NCBI GenBank assembly: GCA_018262975.1
Contig: JADFDG010000014.1
Location: 1-64,000 of the forward strand
Source: Gammaproteobacteria bacterium
Lineage (GTDB): Bacteria > Pseudomonadota > Gammaproteobacteria > Pseudomonadales > JADFDG01
Direction: 5' to 3'
DNA length: 64,000 bases
Below the pieces are notes generated by a model. It was given only the letters and a program-made list of their open reading frames with translations, was not told the origin of the DNA and searched no databases. The translations under genes and the position numbers were made by a program. Numbering within the stretch: the first letter of the stretch is position 1; every line of letters begins with the position of its first letter. Shown here one piece after another: positions 28,761-38,560 of this stretch.

Positions 28761-29986
28761 CAGCGCGCGCCTGCCGTGTCGCGCGGCAACACGGTTTCCC
28801 AGTCGGCCACCCAGCTCACCCGCACCGGCTCGCCCAGCGGGTGGTCGAAGTCCGGTGCGTCCTCGTCGAAGAATTCGCTGGCGATCAGGCGCAGGCCGCT
28901 GGACGTCTCGATCACCGAGTCGAGGGTCGCGCCCTTGTAGGTGCGCTCGACGATGCGGCCGCTGAAATGTGCCATGCCGTCCGGCAGCGGTTCGCCGGGG
29001 CCGTAGACGCGCATGTCCTCAGGACGCACGACGACAGCAACTGCCTGGCCGGCGTGGCTGCCGGCCGGTGCGCGCACGCGGAAGGCCACGCCGCCGATGT
29101 CCACGGTGGCCGGTTGGGTGCCGCCGTTCCAGCGGCAGTTGGCCGGCGCGTCGCCGTGCGCCTGCACGTGGAGAAGTGTGCCGTCCATCACGTTGGCCTC
29201 GCCGACGAAGCGCGCCACGAACAGGCTGGCGGGCCGTTCGTAGATCTCCCGCGGCGGGCCCTGCTGGGCGATGCGGCCGGCGTCCAGCACCACCACGCGG
29301 TCGCTCATCGCCAGCGCTTCTTCCTGGTCGTGGGTGACGAACACGAAGGTGATGCCCAGCTTGCGCTGCAGCGCCTTGAGTTCGCCCTGCATCTGCTTGC
29401 GCAGCTTGTAGTCCAGCGCCGACAGCGACTCGTCGAGCAGCAGCACGCGCGGACGGTTCACCAGCGCGCGCGCCAGCGCCACGCGTTGTTGCTGGCCGCC
29501 GGACAGTTCGTGCGGGCGGCGCTTCTCGTAGCCGGCCAGTTGCACGGTGGCGAGCGCGTCGGCGACACGGGCATCGATCTCGCCGCGCGGCACTTTCTTC
29601 ATTTCCAGCCCGAAGGCGACGTTGCCGTGCACGGTCAGGTGCGGGAACAGCGCGTAGTTCTGGAAGACGGTGTTGACGTGGCGTGCGTCCGGCGGCAGGC
29701 CGGCGACGTCGCGGCCGTCGATGTGGATGCTGCCGGCGTCGGCCTGCTCGAAGCCGGCGATCAGCCGCAACACCGTGGTCTTGCCGCAGCCGGACGGGCC
29801 GAGCAGGGTGAGGAATTCGCCGTGGCGGATGTCCAGGTCGAGGCCGTCGAGCACGGTCTTGCCGTCGAAGGCCTTGCGGATGCCGCGCAGGGACACCACG
29901 GGTGGTTGCAGTGCACCATCACGGTGCGCTGCGGGCGCTGGATTTGCGCCGCCGGCGGCGGGCGGCTGGGGATCGGAAGCGTTCAT
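28760..29986 (-). CDS. potA: Polyamine ABC transporter ATPase PotA/PotG
   Basis: The 408-residue ATPase powers the importer. After a variable N-terminus, [20 protein letters not shown] opens the ABC domain. Walker A is GPSGCGKTT, the signature is [15 protein letters not shown], Walker B is [12 protein letters not shown], and the switch region [20 protein letters not shown] follows. A C-terminal TOBE domain ([12 protein letters not shown]) is present. The start at 29986 is chosen because the frame upstream is open without protein-like content; the ribosome binding site is weak. It is first in the operon, 47 bases from the AraC-type gene on the same strand. Confidence 0.93.
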   Translation of the reverse strand: MNASDPQPPAAGGANPAPAAHRDGALQPPVVSLRGIRKAFDGKTVLDGLDLDIRHGEFLTLLGPSGCGKTTVLRLIAGFEQADAGSIHIDGRDVAGLPPDARHVNTVFQNYALFPHLTVHGNVAFGLEMKKVPRGEIDARVADALATVQLAGYEKRRPHELSGGQQQRVALARALVNRPRVLLLDESLSALDYKLRKQMQGELKALQRKLGITFVFVTHDQEEALAMSDRVVVLDAGRIAQQGPPREIYERPASLFVARFVGEANVMDGTLLHVQAHGDAPANCRWNGGTQPATVDIGGVAFRVRAPAGSHAGQAVAVVVRPEDMRVYGPGEPLPDGMAHFSGRIVERTYKGATLDSVIETSSGLRLIASEFFDEDAPDFDHPLGEPVRVSWVADWETVLPRDTAGAR

Positions 29987-30033
29987 GGCCGCCGATGTTA
30001 GCGCCGACCGGCCCGGCGTGGAAAAGCGCTTTT

Positions 30034-31053
30034 TCAGGTGCCGCCGGTATGGCGGCGGGCGAGGTATTCGGAGGGCGGAACCCCGAACCAGCGCTTGAAG
30101 GCGCGCCGGAAGGTGGACACGTCGTGGTAGCCCAGCGCCGAGGCAACCGATTCGACGGTGTGGCGCGGGTTGTCGAGGAACAGCGTGGCCAGGCGCTTCT
30201 GCTCTTCGTCGAGCAGGTACTGGTAGCTGGTGCCCTCGTCCTTGAGGCGACGGATCAGCGTGCGCGCCGACAGGTGCAGCGATGCGGCAATGTCGTCGAG
30301 CGTCCACAACTGGCCGGGGTTGTTGCGCAGGATGGCGGTGACGCGCGACGCGAACGAGCCGCGTTGCTGCAGGTCGGCGGCCACCTGTTCGCACTGTTGC
30401 TCGGCAAGTTGCCTGGCGATCGGGTCGGCGAACGGCAGCGGCGTGCTCTCGTGGCGGCGCGGCATGCTCAGCATGGTGCGTGGCGCGTCGAAGCGGAACG
30501 GCGCGCGCAGGTACTCGGCGTAAAGGGCGGCGTGCGCGGGTGCCCGGTAGCCGAAATCGGCGCGCGTGCCATCCAGGTGGTGGCCGAGCAGGAACTCCAT
30601 GGACGCCTGCGCCGAGGCGACCAGTGCCTCGATCAGGAAGATGCCCACTTCGTCATAGGGCACGCGCAGGTTGAACACCGTGTGGATTTCGTTGGCATCG
30701 CGCTCGGTGGAAACCCCGGCGAACTGGCCACGGATGTTCTGGTAACGGACCATGACGTCGAGGGCGTCGCCGAGCGTTGCCGAGGTATAGGCGGCGACGC
30801 CGACCGGACCGTGCGCGGCCAGGTGCACGCGCGAGCCCATCTGCAGGCCCAGCGCCGGGTTGCCGGAAATGCGCAGCGCGTTGCGGATGATCGTCACCTG
30901 GTCCGGCAGCGACAGGTACTCGTCGAGCTGGAACAACTGCTGCGGCGACAGCGACGTGCCCTCGAGCAGCGGCGCGACATTGTCGATGTCGAGCTGCAGC
31001 TCGCGGGCCAGCAGGCGCGAGTAGGTGGTGGCGAAGATCAGCGGTCCGGTCAT
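30034..31053 (-). CDS. AraC-family transcriptional regulator (OruR/ArgR-like architecture)
   Basis: The 339-residue regulator has an N-terminal ligand domain of the type PF12625 ([40 protein letters not shown]). Its C-terminal double helix-turn-helix reads [20 protein letters not shown], then [20 protein letters not shown] and FGVPPSEY. It lies between the pot operon and the oxidoreductase group, all on the minus strand, so it could control either. Such regulators often sit beside lipid, sterol or amine catabolism genes. Confidence 0.88.
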   Translation of the reverse strand: MTGPLIFATTYSRLLARELQLDIDNVAPLLEGTSLSPQQLFQLDEYLSLPDQVTIIRNALRISGNPALGLQMGSRVHLAAHGPVGVAAYTSATLGDALDVMVRYQNIRGQFAGVSTERDANEIHTVFNLRVPYDEVGIFLIEALVASAQASMEFLLGHHLDGTRADFGYRAPAHAALYAEYLRAPFRFDAPRTMLSMPRRHESTPLPFADPIARQLAEQQCEQVAADLQQRGSFASRVTAILRNNPGQLWTLDDIAASLHLSARTLIRRLKDEGTSYQYLLDEEQKRLATLFLDNPRHTVESVASALGYHDVSTFRRAFKRWFGVPPSEYLARRHTGGT

Positions 31054-31113
31054 GGAGCCGGAGTATCGGGACTCCCGGGGCGTTTGTCACTATTTGCCCC
31101 GGGGCAATTCCCG

Positions 31114-32118
31114 TCAGGTGGCCAGGGGCACCCCGTGGCCGGTGTCGTCGGTGAGGATCTCGAAGGCCGCCCGGTGCCGGGTGTGCAGGGTGAGCGGCGG
31201 CTGGCCGCTGCGTTCCAGGGTGACCTCGCAGGCGGCGATCTTGCTGTTCAGGCAGGTGTGCGACCCGCCGGGCGGGTTGTAGTAGGTCAGGCCGACGAAG
31301 TCCTGGCGGGTGGCGTGGATGCGCCCGTGGATGCGCCAGCCGCGGCGGCGATCAGTGGTGTCGAAGCGCCAGTCGAAGTAGTCCCAGTGGCCACGGGCCC
31401 GCAGCGCACCGCCCAGGGCGTTGAGGCGGTAGTCGCTGCCGTCCACGCGCAGCACGGCGATGGTCATGGCCGGCGTCCACAGCGGTCCGAATTTCAGCTT
31501 CGCGGTGATGCATTCCAGGAAGGCATCGGGGGCGTTGTCGAAGCCGCACACCTGCCCCCAGGCGTAGGTGTCGGTGTGCTTGCTGCCCCAGTTGTGGTTC
31601 TCGCTGCCGGTCCAGTGGTCGATGACGATGCGCTCGCCGTCGACCTCCAGCGTGCCGTTGAACACCACGTTGGGGCGTTGCGACACGGCCTTGGCCTTGG
31701 GCAGCGGGGTGTCATAGAGGTTGTCAGGCAGGAACACCATCGGGGCGCCACCGCCGCTGTAGGCGAGACGCCAGCTGATGCGGTGCGGTGTTTCGGCGCT
31801 GCCCGTCAACTCGCCCGGGCGGAGCAAGGCTTCTCCGATGTGCACGTCGAGGCCGCGTGGCGAGAAGCGGCAATGACTGATCGGCAACTCGCGCTTGGCG
31901 GCGCGTACCAGGCCGCGCTCGCCGTCGGAATGGATCACCCACAGTTCGCCGATGGCGTCCTGCGGGCGCCCGCGCGGGGAAAAGATCGTGTAGCGGATCC
32001 AGAACGCCTCGTTGCGCGAGGGATGGTTGCCACGCAGGAACCAGCTTTCGTAGTGGCCGGCTTTCTGTCCGGGGCGGTAGCGGGCGGCTTGCCAGCCGGC
32101 GAGGTCGCGGTGGGTCAT
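31114..32118 (-). CDS. CrtC/AttH-like beta-barrel protein of unknown activity
   Basis: The 334-residue protein has no signal peptide. It contains GHYESWFLRGNHPSRNEAFW, IRYTIFSP, and WTGSENHNWGSKHTDTYAWG followed by QVCGF. The W-G-x-x-H-x-x-x-W-G arrangement resembles the double-calycin fold of hydroxyneurosporene synthase (CrtC) and AttH-type proteins, which act on hydrophobic isoprenoids. No carotenoid genes are nearby, so a lipid or sterol substrate is more plausible. The start at 32118 lies downstream of the neighbour's stop; AGGA is 11 bases before it. Confidence 0.5.
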   Translation of the reverse strand: MTHRDLAGWQAARYRPGQKAGHYESWFLRGNHPSRNEAFWIRYTIFSPRGRPQDAIGELWVIHSDGERGLVRAAKRELPISHCRFSPRGLDVHIGEALLRPGELTGSAETPHRISWRLAYSGGGAPMVFLPDNLYDTPLPKAKAVSQRPNVVFNGTLEVDGERIVIDHWTGSENHNWGSKHTDTYAWGQVCGFDNAPDAFLECITAKLKFGPLWTPAMTIAVLRVDGSDYRLNALGGALRARGHWDYFDWRFDTTDRRRGWRIHGRIHATRQDFVGLTYYNPPGGSHTCLNSKIAACEVTLERSGQPPLTLHTRHRAAFEILTDDTGHGVPLAT

Positions 32119-32158
32119 GGATGAGAATTCCTGTGCTGGGCCTGGATGGAATGCCGCT

Positions 32159-32608
32159 TCAGCCAAACGTGCCGTACGCCTTCTCCTCGCTCACCAGGCG
32201 CACCGCCTTGAAAGGGAACGCCAGCATGGAATCGCGGTACATCACTTCTGCCTTGCCGATCACGCGGCCATCCTTGTAGATGGCCAGCGGGCAGGTGATC
32301 AGCGAGGCGACCAGTTTTGCCGGGTTGGCTGAATAGGTCTTCTCGCCCTCGGCGCGCAGGCGGCCATGTTGCGGGTGGTCGAATTCCAGTTCATAGCGCG
32401 GGCCGGTGACGCGGATGGTGAGCACGCCCTCGGTCGGTATTTCTTTTCCTGCGACCTGCGCCATGCCGCGGAAATGGCGCGGCGCGCCCAGCGACAGCAT
32501 CTTCGGCGTGAAGGCGCGGATGGTGAAAGCGAATGCGTGGCCGCTGCCTTCACCGTCCAGTTGCATCCAGCCGCTCATGGTTTCCTCGAGCACGATGCCG
32601 ATCGCCAT
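32159..32608 (-). CDS. Hypothetical protein, 149 residues, paired with GMC oxidoreductase
   Basis: The product is a compact all-beta-looking protein with GSGHAFAFTIRAFTPKMLSL, FRGMAQVAGKEIPTEGVLTI and YELEFDHPQHGRLRAEGEKT. I do not recognise a named family, but similar segments occur fused to, or next to, cholesterol-oxidase-like GMC enzymes. It lies 53 bases after the GMC gene and 40 before the CrtC/AttH-like gene, as part of one run. Confidence 0.65.
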   Translation of the reverse strand: MAIGIVLEETMSGWMQLDGEGSGHAFAFTIRAFTPKMLSLGAPRHFRGMAQVAGKEIPTEGVLTIRVTGPRYELEFDHPQHGRLRAEGEKTYSANPAKLVASLITCPLAIYKDGRVIGKAEVMYRDSMLAFPFKAVRLVSEEKAYGTFG

Positions 32609-32661
32609 GGTTCGTTCCTCTCTGCGTTCTCTGTAGGGAGGGCGCCATGCGCCCGATGTCG

Positions 32662-34605
32662 TTAAGGATTGGCGAGTTGCTCGCCGAGCATCCGTGCGGC
32701 ACGCGTCGCCATCGCCATGATGGTGACCTGCGGGTTGGCGCCCAGCGAGGACGGCACGCTGGAGCCGTCCATGACGTACAGGCCCTCGGTGTTCCAGACC
32801 TTGTGTTGCGCGTCACACACCCCGCGATCCGCCGACGCGCCGATGCGTGCCGTACCCAGCGGGTGATACGCGGTGACGAGGAAGTGGCGCGGCTTGGGAT
32901 TGCTGGCCCAGAATGCGTCGAGCTCCTGCAGATTGCGCACCACGGTCATGCGCGACAGCCCGGGGATGCACACTTCCTTTGCGCCGGCCGCCAGGTACAT
33001 CTTTGCCAGCGTGTCGATGCCCTTGCGGAACAGCGCGAAGTCGGCGTCGTTCATGCTGTAGGTGACCAGCGGCAGGTCGCGGCTGAGTCCGCGGCGGACC
33101 TTGCCGCGCGAGGTGTCCTTCACCATGATGCCGAAATAGGCGGTCTGCTGGTAACGCTCGGTGAAGCGCACGAAGTCGTTGGCCTGCAGCGGGTTGAGCA
33201 GGCCGTGGCCGACGAAGGGAATGGTGCCGCCCTCGAACATCAGGCCCTGTTCCTTGAGGTCGTAGACGCCGTAGCCCTGCGGGATGGTGCTGCCGTTGGC
33301 AAAGTCGCGGTCGGGGAACCACGCCGTGACGGCGCCGGCCGGGTGGATGGACAGGTTGTTGCCCAGCCACGGCGAGCGCACGCCGTTGTCGCGCAGGAAG
33401 TTCGGCGTGATCAGCGAGCCCATGCTGACCACCGTGGCGCGCGCGCGCACGGTCAGTCGTACCTTGTTGCCGTCGGCATTGCGCCCGTGCGCCACCACGC
33501 CGGTGACGGTCTCGACGCCGTTTTCCCTGGTGCGCAGCAGCGTGTCGGCGCGGAAGCCGGTGAACAGGAAGGCGCCACGCTCGAGCGCGCGTGGAACGAA
33601 ACTGACGTTGGTGGATTGCTTGGCGTCGGTGGGGCAGCCGAACTGGCACAGGCCCTGGCCGTCGCAGCCCTCGGCGTTGCGGCGGAGCGGGCGCATTTCG
33701 GTCATGCCGATGCGGCGCGCGCCCTCGCCGATCACGTTGCCGATCTCGCCGACGTAGCGCGGGTCGGCCTGCTGCACCTTCAGCACTTCCTCGACCAGCG
33801 AGAAGTACGGATCCATCGCTTCCGGCGTGAAATCGGCGAGGCCTTCCGCGCGCCAGTCGGCCAGCGTGCTGTCGGGCGTGCGCAGGCAGGTGCCGGAATT
33901 GATGGTGGTGGTACCGCCGACGTTGCGGCCAATGGGGATCGGGATGATGTTGTTGCCGATCGCCGAGGTGGCGCCCAGGCCGCGATAGAGCCTGGGGATC
34001 ACCTCGGTGAGCTTGCCGTTGAAATCGCGGCGATCGTAGTAGTGGCCTTCCTCGATCATCACCACCGCCAGGCCGCGCCCGGCGAGTTCGAGCGCCGCCG
34101 CGGCACCGCCGGCACCCGTGCCGATCACCACCACGTCGCATTCCAGTTCTTCGTCCTGCGCCATGTCGGCGGCGGTGGAAACCTGGCTGCGCCAGCGTGC
34201 CTGCTCGATCGAGGCGGGTACGCGCACGCCATTGCGCGATTTCATGCGGGCGAGGTTGGCCTCGTCGAGCAGGTAGGCGGTGCGGAAGGGCAGTGACAAT
34301 GCGCGCAACAGGTTGCCGGCTACCGGTGAGCGGGCGTTGGCGGCCAGGAAGGCGCTGCGCGCTTCGCGGCTGGCGGCCGAAAAGCGGGTGCCGTGCGTCG
34401 CGAGGTAGCGCAACTCCAGCCACCACAGCAGGCTGCTCACCACCCGGCGCAGCGCCGGGCTGCCGGCCAGCGCGGAGTCCGCGGCGCCCAGCACGGCCGC
34501 GCTGTCGGGTGCCGGCAGCTGCTCGCCGGCCGGGAACGCTGCTTCCACGAGGCGTTCGGCAATCCGGCGCGTGTGGCCGGCCAAAACAGGGCGGTTGTCT
34601 GCCAT
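32662..34605 (-). CDS. GMC-family FAD-dependent oxidoreductase (cholesterol-oxidase/alcohol-oxidase type)
   Basis: The 647-residue flavoenzyme has an N-terminal helical extension of about 150 residues. The FAD Rossmann motif VVVIGTGAGGAAAALELAGR follows, then GRNVGGTTTINSGTCLRTP and the C-terminal active-site region HFLVTAYHPLGTARIG and YVMDGSSVPSSLGANPQVTI. GMC enzymes oxidise alcohols on sterols, sugars or aliphatics. The N-terminal extension resembles gluconate-dehydrogenase or long-chain alcohol oxidase subunits. CDGQGLCQFGCPTDAKQST contains three Cys in a small cluster. The start at 34605 is divergent from the acylase gene. The frame is open far upstream, only as a shadow of that gene. 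Confidence 0.9.
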   Translation of the reverse strand: MADNRPVLAGHTRRIAERLVEAAFPAGEQLPAPDSAAVLGAADSALAGSPALRRVVSSLLWWLELRYLATHGTRFSAASREARSAFLAANARSPVAGNLLRALSLPFRTAYLLDEANLARMKSRNGVRVPASIEQARWRSQVSTAADMAQDEELECDVVVIGTGAGGAAAALELAGRGLAVVMIEEGHYYDRRDFNGKLTEVIPRLYRGLGATSAIGNNIIPIPIGRNVGGTTTINSGTCLRTPDSTLADWRAEGLADFTPEAMDPYFSLVEEVLKVQQADPRYVGEIGNVIGEGARRIGMTEMRPLRRNAEGCDGQGLCQFGCPTDAKQSTNVSFVPRALERGAFLFTGFRADTLLRTRENGVETVTGVVAHGRNADGNKVRLTVRARATVVSMGSLITPNFLRDNGVRSPWLGNNLSIHPAGAVTAWFPDRDFANGSTIPQGYGVYDLKEQGLMFEGGTIPFVGHGLLNPLQANDFVRFTERYQQTAYFGIMVKDTSRGKVRRGLSRDLPLVTYSMNDADFALFRKGIDTLAKMYLAAGAKEVCIPGLSRMTVVRNLQELDAFWASNPKPRHFLVTAYHPLGTARIGASADRGVCDAQHKVWNTEGLYVMDGSSVPSSLGANPQVTIMAMATRAARMLGEQLANP

Positions 34606-34755
34606 CGGTGCGGGAGGCTCCGGTACTGCGTGGGTCGGGGCGTCCGGGGATGCCGGGGTTCCCCGATTATAGGCAGACCGGCAACCCGGTCTTGTCCCGG
34701 ACGTCGCCAGCGTGCCGACGATGTGGTTAAGTCTTGCCGTCCATGATGGCGGAGG

Positions 34756-37344
34756 ATGACCGGCGTGCGTCGCACTGTGTGGGTTCTGGCGGGATTGGCG
34801 GCCGTGCTGGCCGGGCTGTGGGCAGCATTGCCCTCTCTGGTCGCTTGGCAGGGCGAAGCCAGCCTTGATGAGCAGGAAGGGCGCCTGGCGCTGCCCGGGC
34901 TGGAGGGGCCGGCCAGCATCCGGCGGGATGCCCTGGGCGTGCCGCTGGTGGAAGCCGCCAGCGTCGAGGATCTCGCCCTCGCCACCGGCTATGCCATGGC
35001 GGAGGACCGCCTGGCGCAGATGGTGGGCATGACGCTGGTCGCGCAGGGGCGCCTGTCGGAGATGGCCGGTGTCACCACCTTCCCGCTGGACGTCTACATG
35101 CGCACGCTCGGCGTGTCCGGCATCGCGCGGGAGCATTACGCGGCGTTGCCGTCCGACCTGCAGCAAGTTTTGCAGCGCTTTGCGGACGGAGTGAACGCCT
35201 ACATCGACGGCCACCGTGATCGCCTTCCGTTCGGCTTGTCCGGCTACCAGCCGGAGCCCTGGACGCCGCATGACAGCATGAATATCTACGTGCTGCTCAA
35301 CCTGGGCCTGTCGCTCAACCTGCACCAGGAGTTGGCCTTCCTGGCGGCCGCCAACCGCGTCGGTCCGGAGCGCGCGGCCTGGTTGTTCCCGGTGATGCCC
35401 GACGAACCGTTGCCGTTCGCCGAGGCGCGCAAGCTGGTGCTGCCGGCGCAGGCCGGCTTGGGGGCGCGCGCGGAAGCCTTGGCGGCGCTCGATGACCAGC
35501 TGGAAGCCGCGTTGTTGCCGTTGGGGTTGGCGGCGTCGAACAACTGGGCGATCGCGCCGTCGCGCACCGCCGGTGGCGCCAGCATCCTCGCCAACGACAC
35601 GCACCTGATGCTCGACCACCCACCCATGTGGATGCAGATCCAGATGCGCGCCCCGGGCTACAACGCCGCCGGCGTGGCGATTGCCGGCGTGCCCGGCGTG
35701 GTCGCCGGCTACAACGGGCACGTTGCCTGGGGCATGACCATGGTGATGGCCGACGGGCAGGACCTGTTCGTCGAGCGCCTGTGGCGCGGCCGCGACGGCA
35801 ACCTGCGCTACAAGGACGGCGATGCGTGGCACAAGCTGCGCTACCGCGGCGAAGAAGTGCGCATCCGCGGTCGCGACCAGCCGGTACGGCTGGTCATCCG
35901 CGAGACTCACCGCGGGCCCTTGCTCGACGACGCCCTGCAAGGCCCGGCCATCAATCCCCTGCAGCCGGTTGAAACGGTGCGCGGCAAGGACGATGACTAC
36001 GCCATGTCGCTGGCCTGGACCGTGCGCGAACCGGATAACTCGCTGGTGGCCCTGTGGCGGCTGGCCAGCGCGACCAGCGCCGACGAGGCGCGCGCGGCGG
36101 CACGCGATATCCGCTACATCCACCTCAACATCGTGTACGCGGACCGCGAGCACGTGGGCTGGCAGGTCACCGGCCGCTACCCGGTGCGCAAGGCCGGCAC
36201 CGGCAAGTTCCCGTCGCCCGGCTGGACCGGCGAGTACGACTGGGTCGGCTGGCGACAGGTCGACGAGTTGCCGGCGCTGCAGGATCCGCCGGCCGGCTTC
36301 ATCGGCACCGCCAATGACCGCAAGTTGCCCGCGGCGCAGGCCGCGCTGCTGTCGCAGAGCTGGTTCGCGCCCGAGCGCGGCGAGCGCATCGACGCACTGT
36401 TGTCGGCGCGTCGAGACCATACCCGCGATACCGTCATCGCCATGCAGGCCGACCAGCACAACGTGTTCGGCCTGAAGTTGCGCGCCGCGCTGCTGGGCGA
36501 GCCGCTCGCGGCGCAGTTGCACGCCGCCATCGGCAAGTTGCCGGATGCCGACCGCCTGCGCGCCACCGAGGCCTACGCCGTCCTCAGCGCCTGGGATGGC
36601 GACATGCGCGCGGCGTCGGCGACGGCGGCGATCTTCGGGTTGTTCGAGCATGCATTGCCGCGGGAGGCCTTCCTGGATGAACTTGGCCCGGAAGACAGCG
36701 CGGCGTTCCGCGCGCTCGCCCAGGACCATCTCATCGCCTACTCCGCTACCCAGGACCACTTGCTGCAGCGCGCCGACAGCCCGTTCTGGGACGATGTGCG
36801 CACCACCGGCGTGAGCGAGACCAAGGCCGACATCATCGCCCGTGCGCTGGTGGCGGCGGTACGCGACGCCGAGGCACGCATGGGCAGCGACCGCGCGCAA
36901 TGGCAGTGGGGCAAGGTGCACACCTACCACTGGCGTTCGCCGGCGACGCAGATGCGTCCGTACCTGCCGTGGCTGGAACGCCTGCTGGTCGGGCGCCTGG
37001 GTGGCTGGCTCGATCGCGGTCCGTTCCCGGCGGGCGGCGACCACAACACGCTCAATGTGGCCGGCTTCGAGGTCGGCCGCAGCCTCGACGTGAAGACGGT
37101 GCCGGCGATGCGCCTGGTGGTGGATTTCAGCCAGGCGGAGCCGTTGTCGCTGGTGATCGCCGGCGGCCAGTCGGGCAATCCCGCCAGCCCGCACTACGCC
37201 GACGGCATTCCCCTGTACCTGTCGACGCAGGGCCGCTCGCAGCCCTTCAACGACCGCGCCGCGATGCATGCGCATTTCGCGCGCGTGAAGACGCTGGTCC
37301 CGGCACCGCGAGCACCGGAACCGGAGCGCCAGCGGGGGGAATGA
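34756..37344 (+). CDS. Penicillin-acylase-family (Ntn) amidohydrolase
   Basis: The 862-residue precursor belongs to peptidase family S45. It has an N-terminal membrane anchor or signal (VWVLAGLAAVLAGLWAALPS), an alpha chain with YAMAEDRLAQMVGMTLVAQG, and the autocatalytic cleavage site before Ser261 in LAASNNWAIAPSRT, which becomes the nucleophile. Beta-chain features include LANDTHLMLDHPPMWMQIQM and FPAGGDHNTLNVAGF. The family cleaves amide bonds of penicillins or N-acyl-homoserine lactones (quorum quenching), so the substrate is open. The next gene starts four bases after its stop. Confidence 0.92.
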   Translation: MTGVRRTVWVLAGLAAVLAGLWAALPSLVAWQGEASLDEQEGRLALPGLEGPASIRRDALGVPLVEAASVEDLALATGYAMAEDRLAQMVGMTLVAQGRLSEMAGVTTFPLDVYMRTLGVSGIAREHYAALPSDLQQVLQRFADGVNAYIDGHRDRLPFGLSGYQPEPWTPHDSMNIYVLLNLGLSLNLHQELAFLAAANRVGPERAAWLFPVMPDEPLPFAEARKLVLPAQAGLGARAEALAALDDQLEAALLPLGLAASNNWAIAPSRTAGGASILANDTHLMLDHPPMWMQIQMRAPGYNAAGVAIAGVPGVVAGYNGHVAWGMTMVMADGQDLFVERLWRGRDGNLRYKDGDAWHKLRYRGEEVRIRGRDQPVRLVIRETHRGPLLDDALQGPAINPLQPVETVRGKDDDYAMSLAWTVREPDNSLVALWRLASATSADEARAAARDIRYIHLNIVYADREHVGWQVTGRYPVRKAGTGKFPSPGWTGEYDWVGWRQVDELPALQDPPAGFIGTANDRKLPAAQAALLSQSWFAPERGERIDALLSARRDHTRDTVIAMQADQHNVFGLKLRAALLGEPLAAQLHAAIGKLPDADRLRATEAYAVLSAWDGDMRAASATAAIFGLFEHALPREAFLDELGPEDSAAFRALAQDHLIAYSATQDHLLQRADSPFWDDVRTTGVSETKADIIARALVAAVRDAEARMGSDRAQWQWGKVHTYHWRSPATQMRPYLPWLERLLVGRLGGWLDRGPFPAGGDHNTLNVAGFEVGRSLDVKTVPAMRLVVDFSQAEPLSLVIAGGQSGNPASPHYADGIPLYLSTQGRSQPFNDRAAMHAHFARVKTLVPAPRAPEPERQRGE

Positions 37345-37348
37345 CGTC

Positions 37349-38140
37349 ATGACCGACGTACTGGCCGGCTTCACCCGCCATGACTTCGCGCATGAGGGAG
37401 CCCGTTACCCGGTGTGGCGCACGGGCAGCGGTCCGGCGGTGGTGGTCATGCACGAGATTCCGGGCATCACGCCGGAAGTCGCCGCCTTCGCGCGTCGCGT
37501 GGCCGCCGCGGGCTTCACCGCGGTCATGCCGGAAATGTTCGGCGAGACCGGGCGCGGCTACGATCCTGCGCATGTGGCGAAATCGATGGCGCGCGCCTGC
37601 ATCCGCCGCGAGTTCAGCGTGCTGGCGGCGCGCCGCTCCAGCGCCATCACCGACTGGTTGCGCGCCCTGTGTCGTGCCGTGCACGCCGAGTGCGGCGGGC
37701 GTGGCGTGGGCGCCGTGGGCATGTGCCTGACCGGCAATTTCGCGCTGTCGCTGATGGTCGATCCGGTGGTGATGGCGCCGGTGCTGTCGCAGCCTTCCTT
37801 GCCGTTCCCGGTCACGCGCGCCCGGCGGCGCGGGCTGCACGTCACCGACGACGAACTGGCGGCGATCCGGCGCCGCGTGGCCGAGGACGACGTGAAGGTG
37901 CTGGGCCTGCGTTTCACCTGGGATGCCATGTGCCCGAAGGCACGCTTCGACCGCTTGCGCGAGGAACTCGGCGACGGCTTCGAGGCCATCGAGATCGACT
38001 CCTCACCGGGCAATCCGGCCGGCATCCCGGTGTATGCACACTCGGTGCTGACCCGTGACCTGGTGGACCGCGAAGGCCATCCCACCCGGCAGGCGCTGGA
38101 CCGCACGCTGGCGTTTTTCGCCGAACACCTGCGGGGATGA
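37349..38140 (+). CDS. Dienelactone hydrolase family protein
   Basis: The 263-residue alpha/beta hydrolase has VVVMHEIPGITPEVAAFARR (oxyanion strand, with the HEI-G pattern) and nucleophile Cys126 in VGMCLTGNFALSL, as in dienelactone hydrolases. Asp and His should follow in LGLRFTWDAMCPKARF and EGHPTRQALD. It follows the acylase gene by four bases and is likely co-transcribed. It probably hydrolyses small lactones or esters. Confidence 0.88.
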   Translation: MTDVLAGFTRHDFAHEGARYPVWRTGSGPAVVVMHEIPGITPEVAAFARRVAAAGFTAVMPEMFGETGRGYDPAHVAKSMARACIRREFSVLAARRSSAITDWLRALCRAVHAECGGRGVGAVGMCLTGNFALSLMVDPVVMAPVLSQPSLPFPVTRARRRGLHVTDDELAAIRRRVAEDDVKVLGLRFTWDAMCPKARFDRLREELGDGFEAIEIDSSPGNPAGIPVYAHSVLTRDLVDREGHPTRQALDRTLAFFAEHLRG

Positions 38141-38190
38141 CAGTACCGGGGGGCGGTGCCATACTCGGGGAAAGGCGGGGGGGTAAACGC

Positions 38191-38550
38191 ATGATCATCG
38201 TTCAGGCCCGTATTCCCGTACTCGGCGACAAGCGCAACATCGCCTACCAGAGCATCCACCAGTTCGTGGATCGCGTCCGCACCGAGCAGGGCTGTCTGTC
38301 CTGCGAGGCCCTGGTGACCCTCGAGAATCCCGACGTCATCGTCATCCAGCAGGCCTGGCGTGGCGCCGACGACCTCAACACCCATGCCGGCGGCCCGCAC
38401 CTGGACGCCTTCCTCGACGCGCTGCCGCAGTTCGTCGACGGCGAGGTGTCCACCCTGCGCTACGAGGCCTTTGCGGCCGAGGACACGCCGGACATCGAGC
38501 TGGACGCCGACGAGGAGATGGCGGCCCCGCAGGGCGTCACCCTGCACTGA
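38191..38550 (+). CDS. ABM-like (antibiotic biosynthesis monooxygenase fold) protein
   Basis: The 119-residue product shows the dimeric ferredoxin-like pattern of putative quinol monooxygenases: MIIVQARIPVLGDKRNIAYQ, RVRTEQGCLSCEALVTLENP, VIVIQQAWRG and HAGGPHLDAFLDALPQFV. An acidic tail follows. A G-rich ribosome binding site precedes 38191; an upstream in-frame ATG would add a Gly-rich stretch that looks untranslated. The true substrate is unknown. Confidence 0.75.
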   Translation: MIIVQARIPVLGDKRNIAYQSIHQFVDRVRTEQGCLSCEALVTLENPDVIVIQQAWRGADDLNTHAGGPHLDAFLDALPQFVDGEVSTLRYEAFAAEDTPDIELDADEEMAAPQGVTLH

Positions 38551-38560
38551 GCCGCGTCCC

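Noticed and set aside
32662-37374. A 1570-codon open frame on the minus strand spanning the GMC gene and the antisense of the acylase gene
   Set aside because: Only 32662-34605 has GMC-like content. The rest mirrors the high-GC third-position bias of the plus-strand acylase gene, whose family motifs are clear.
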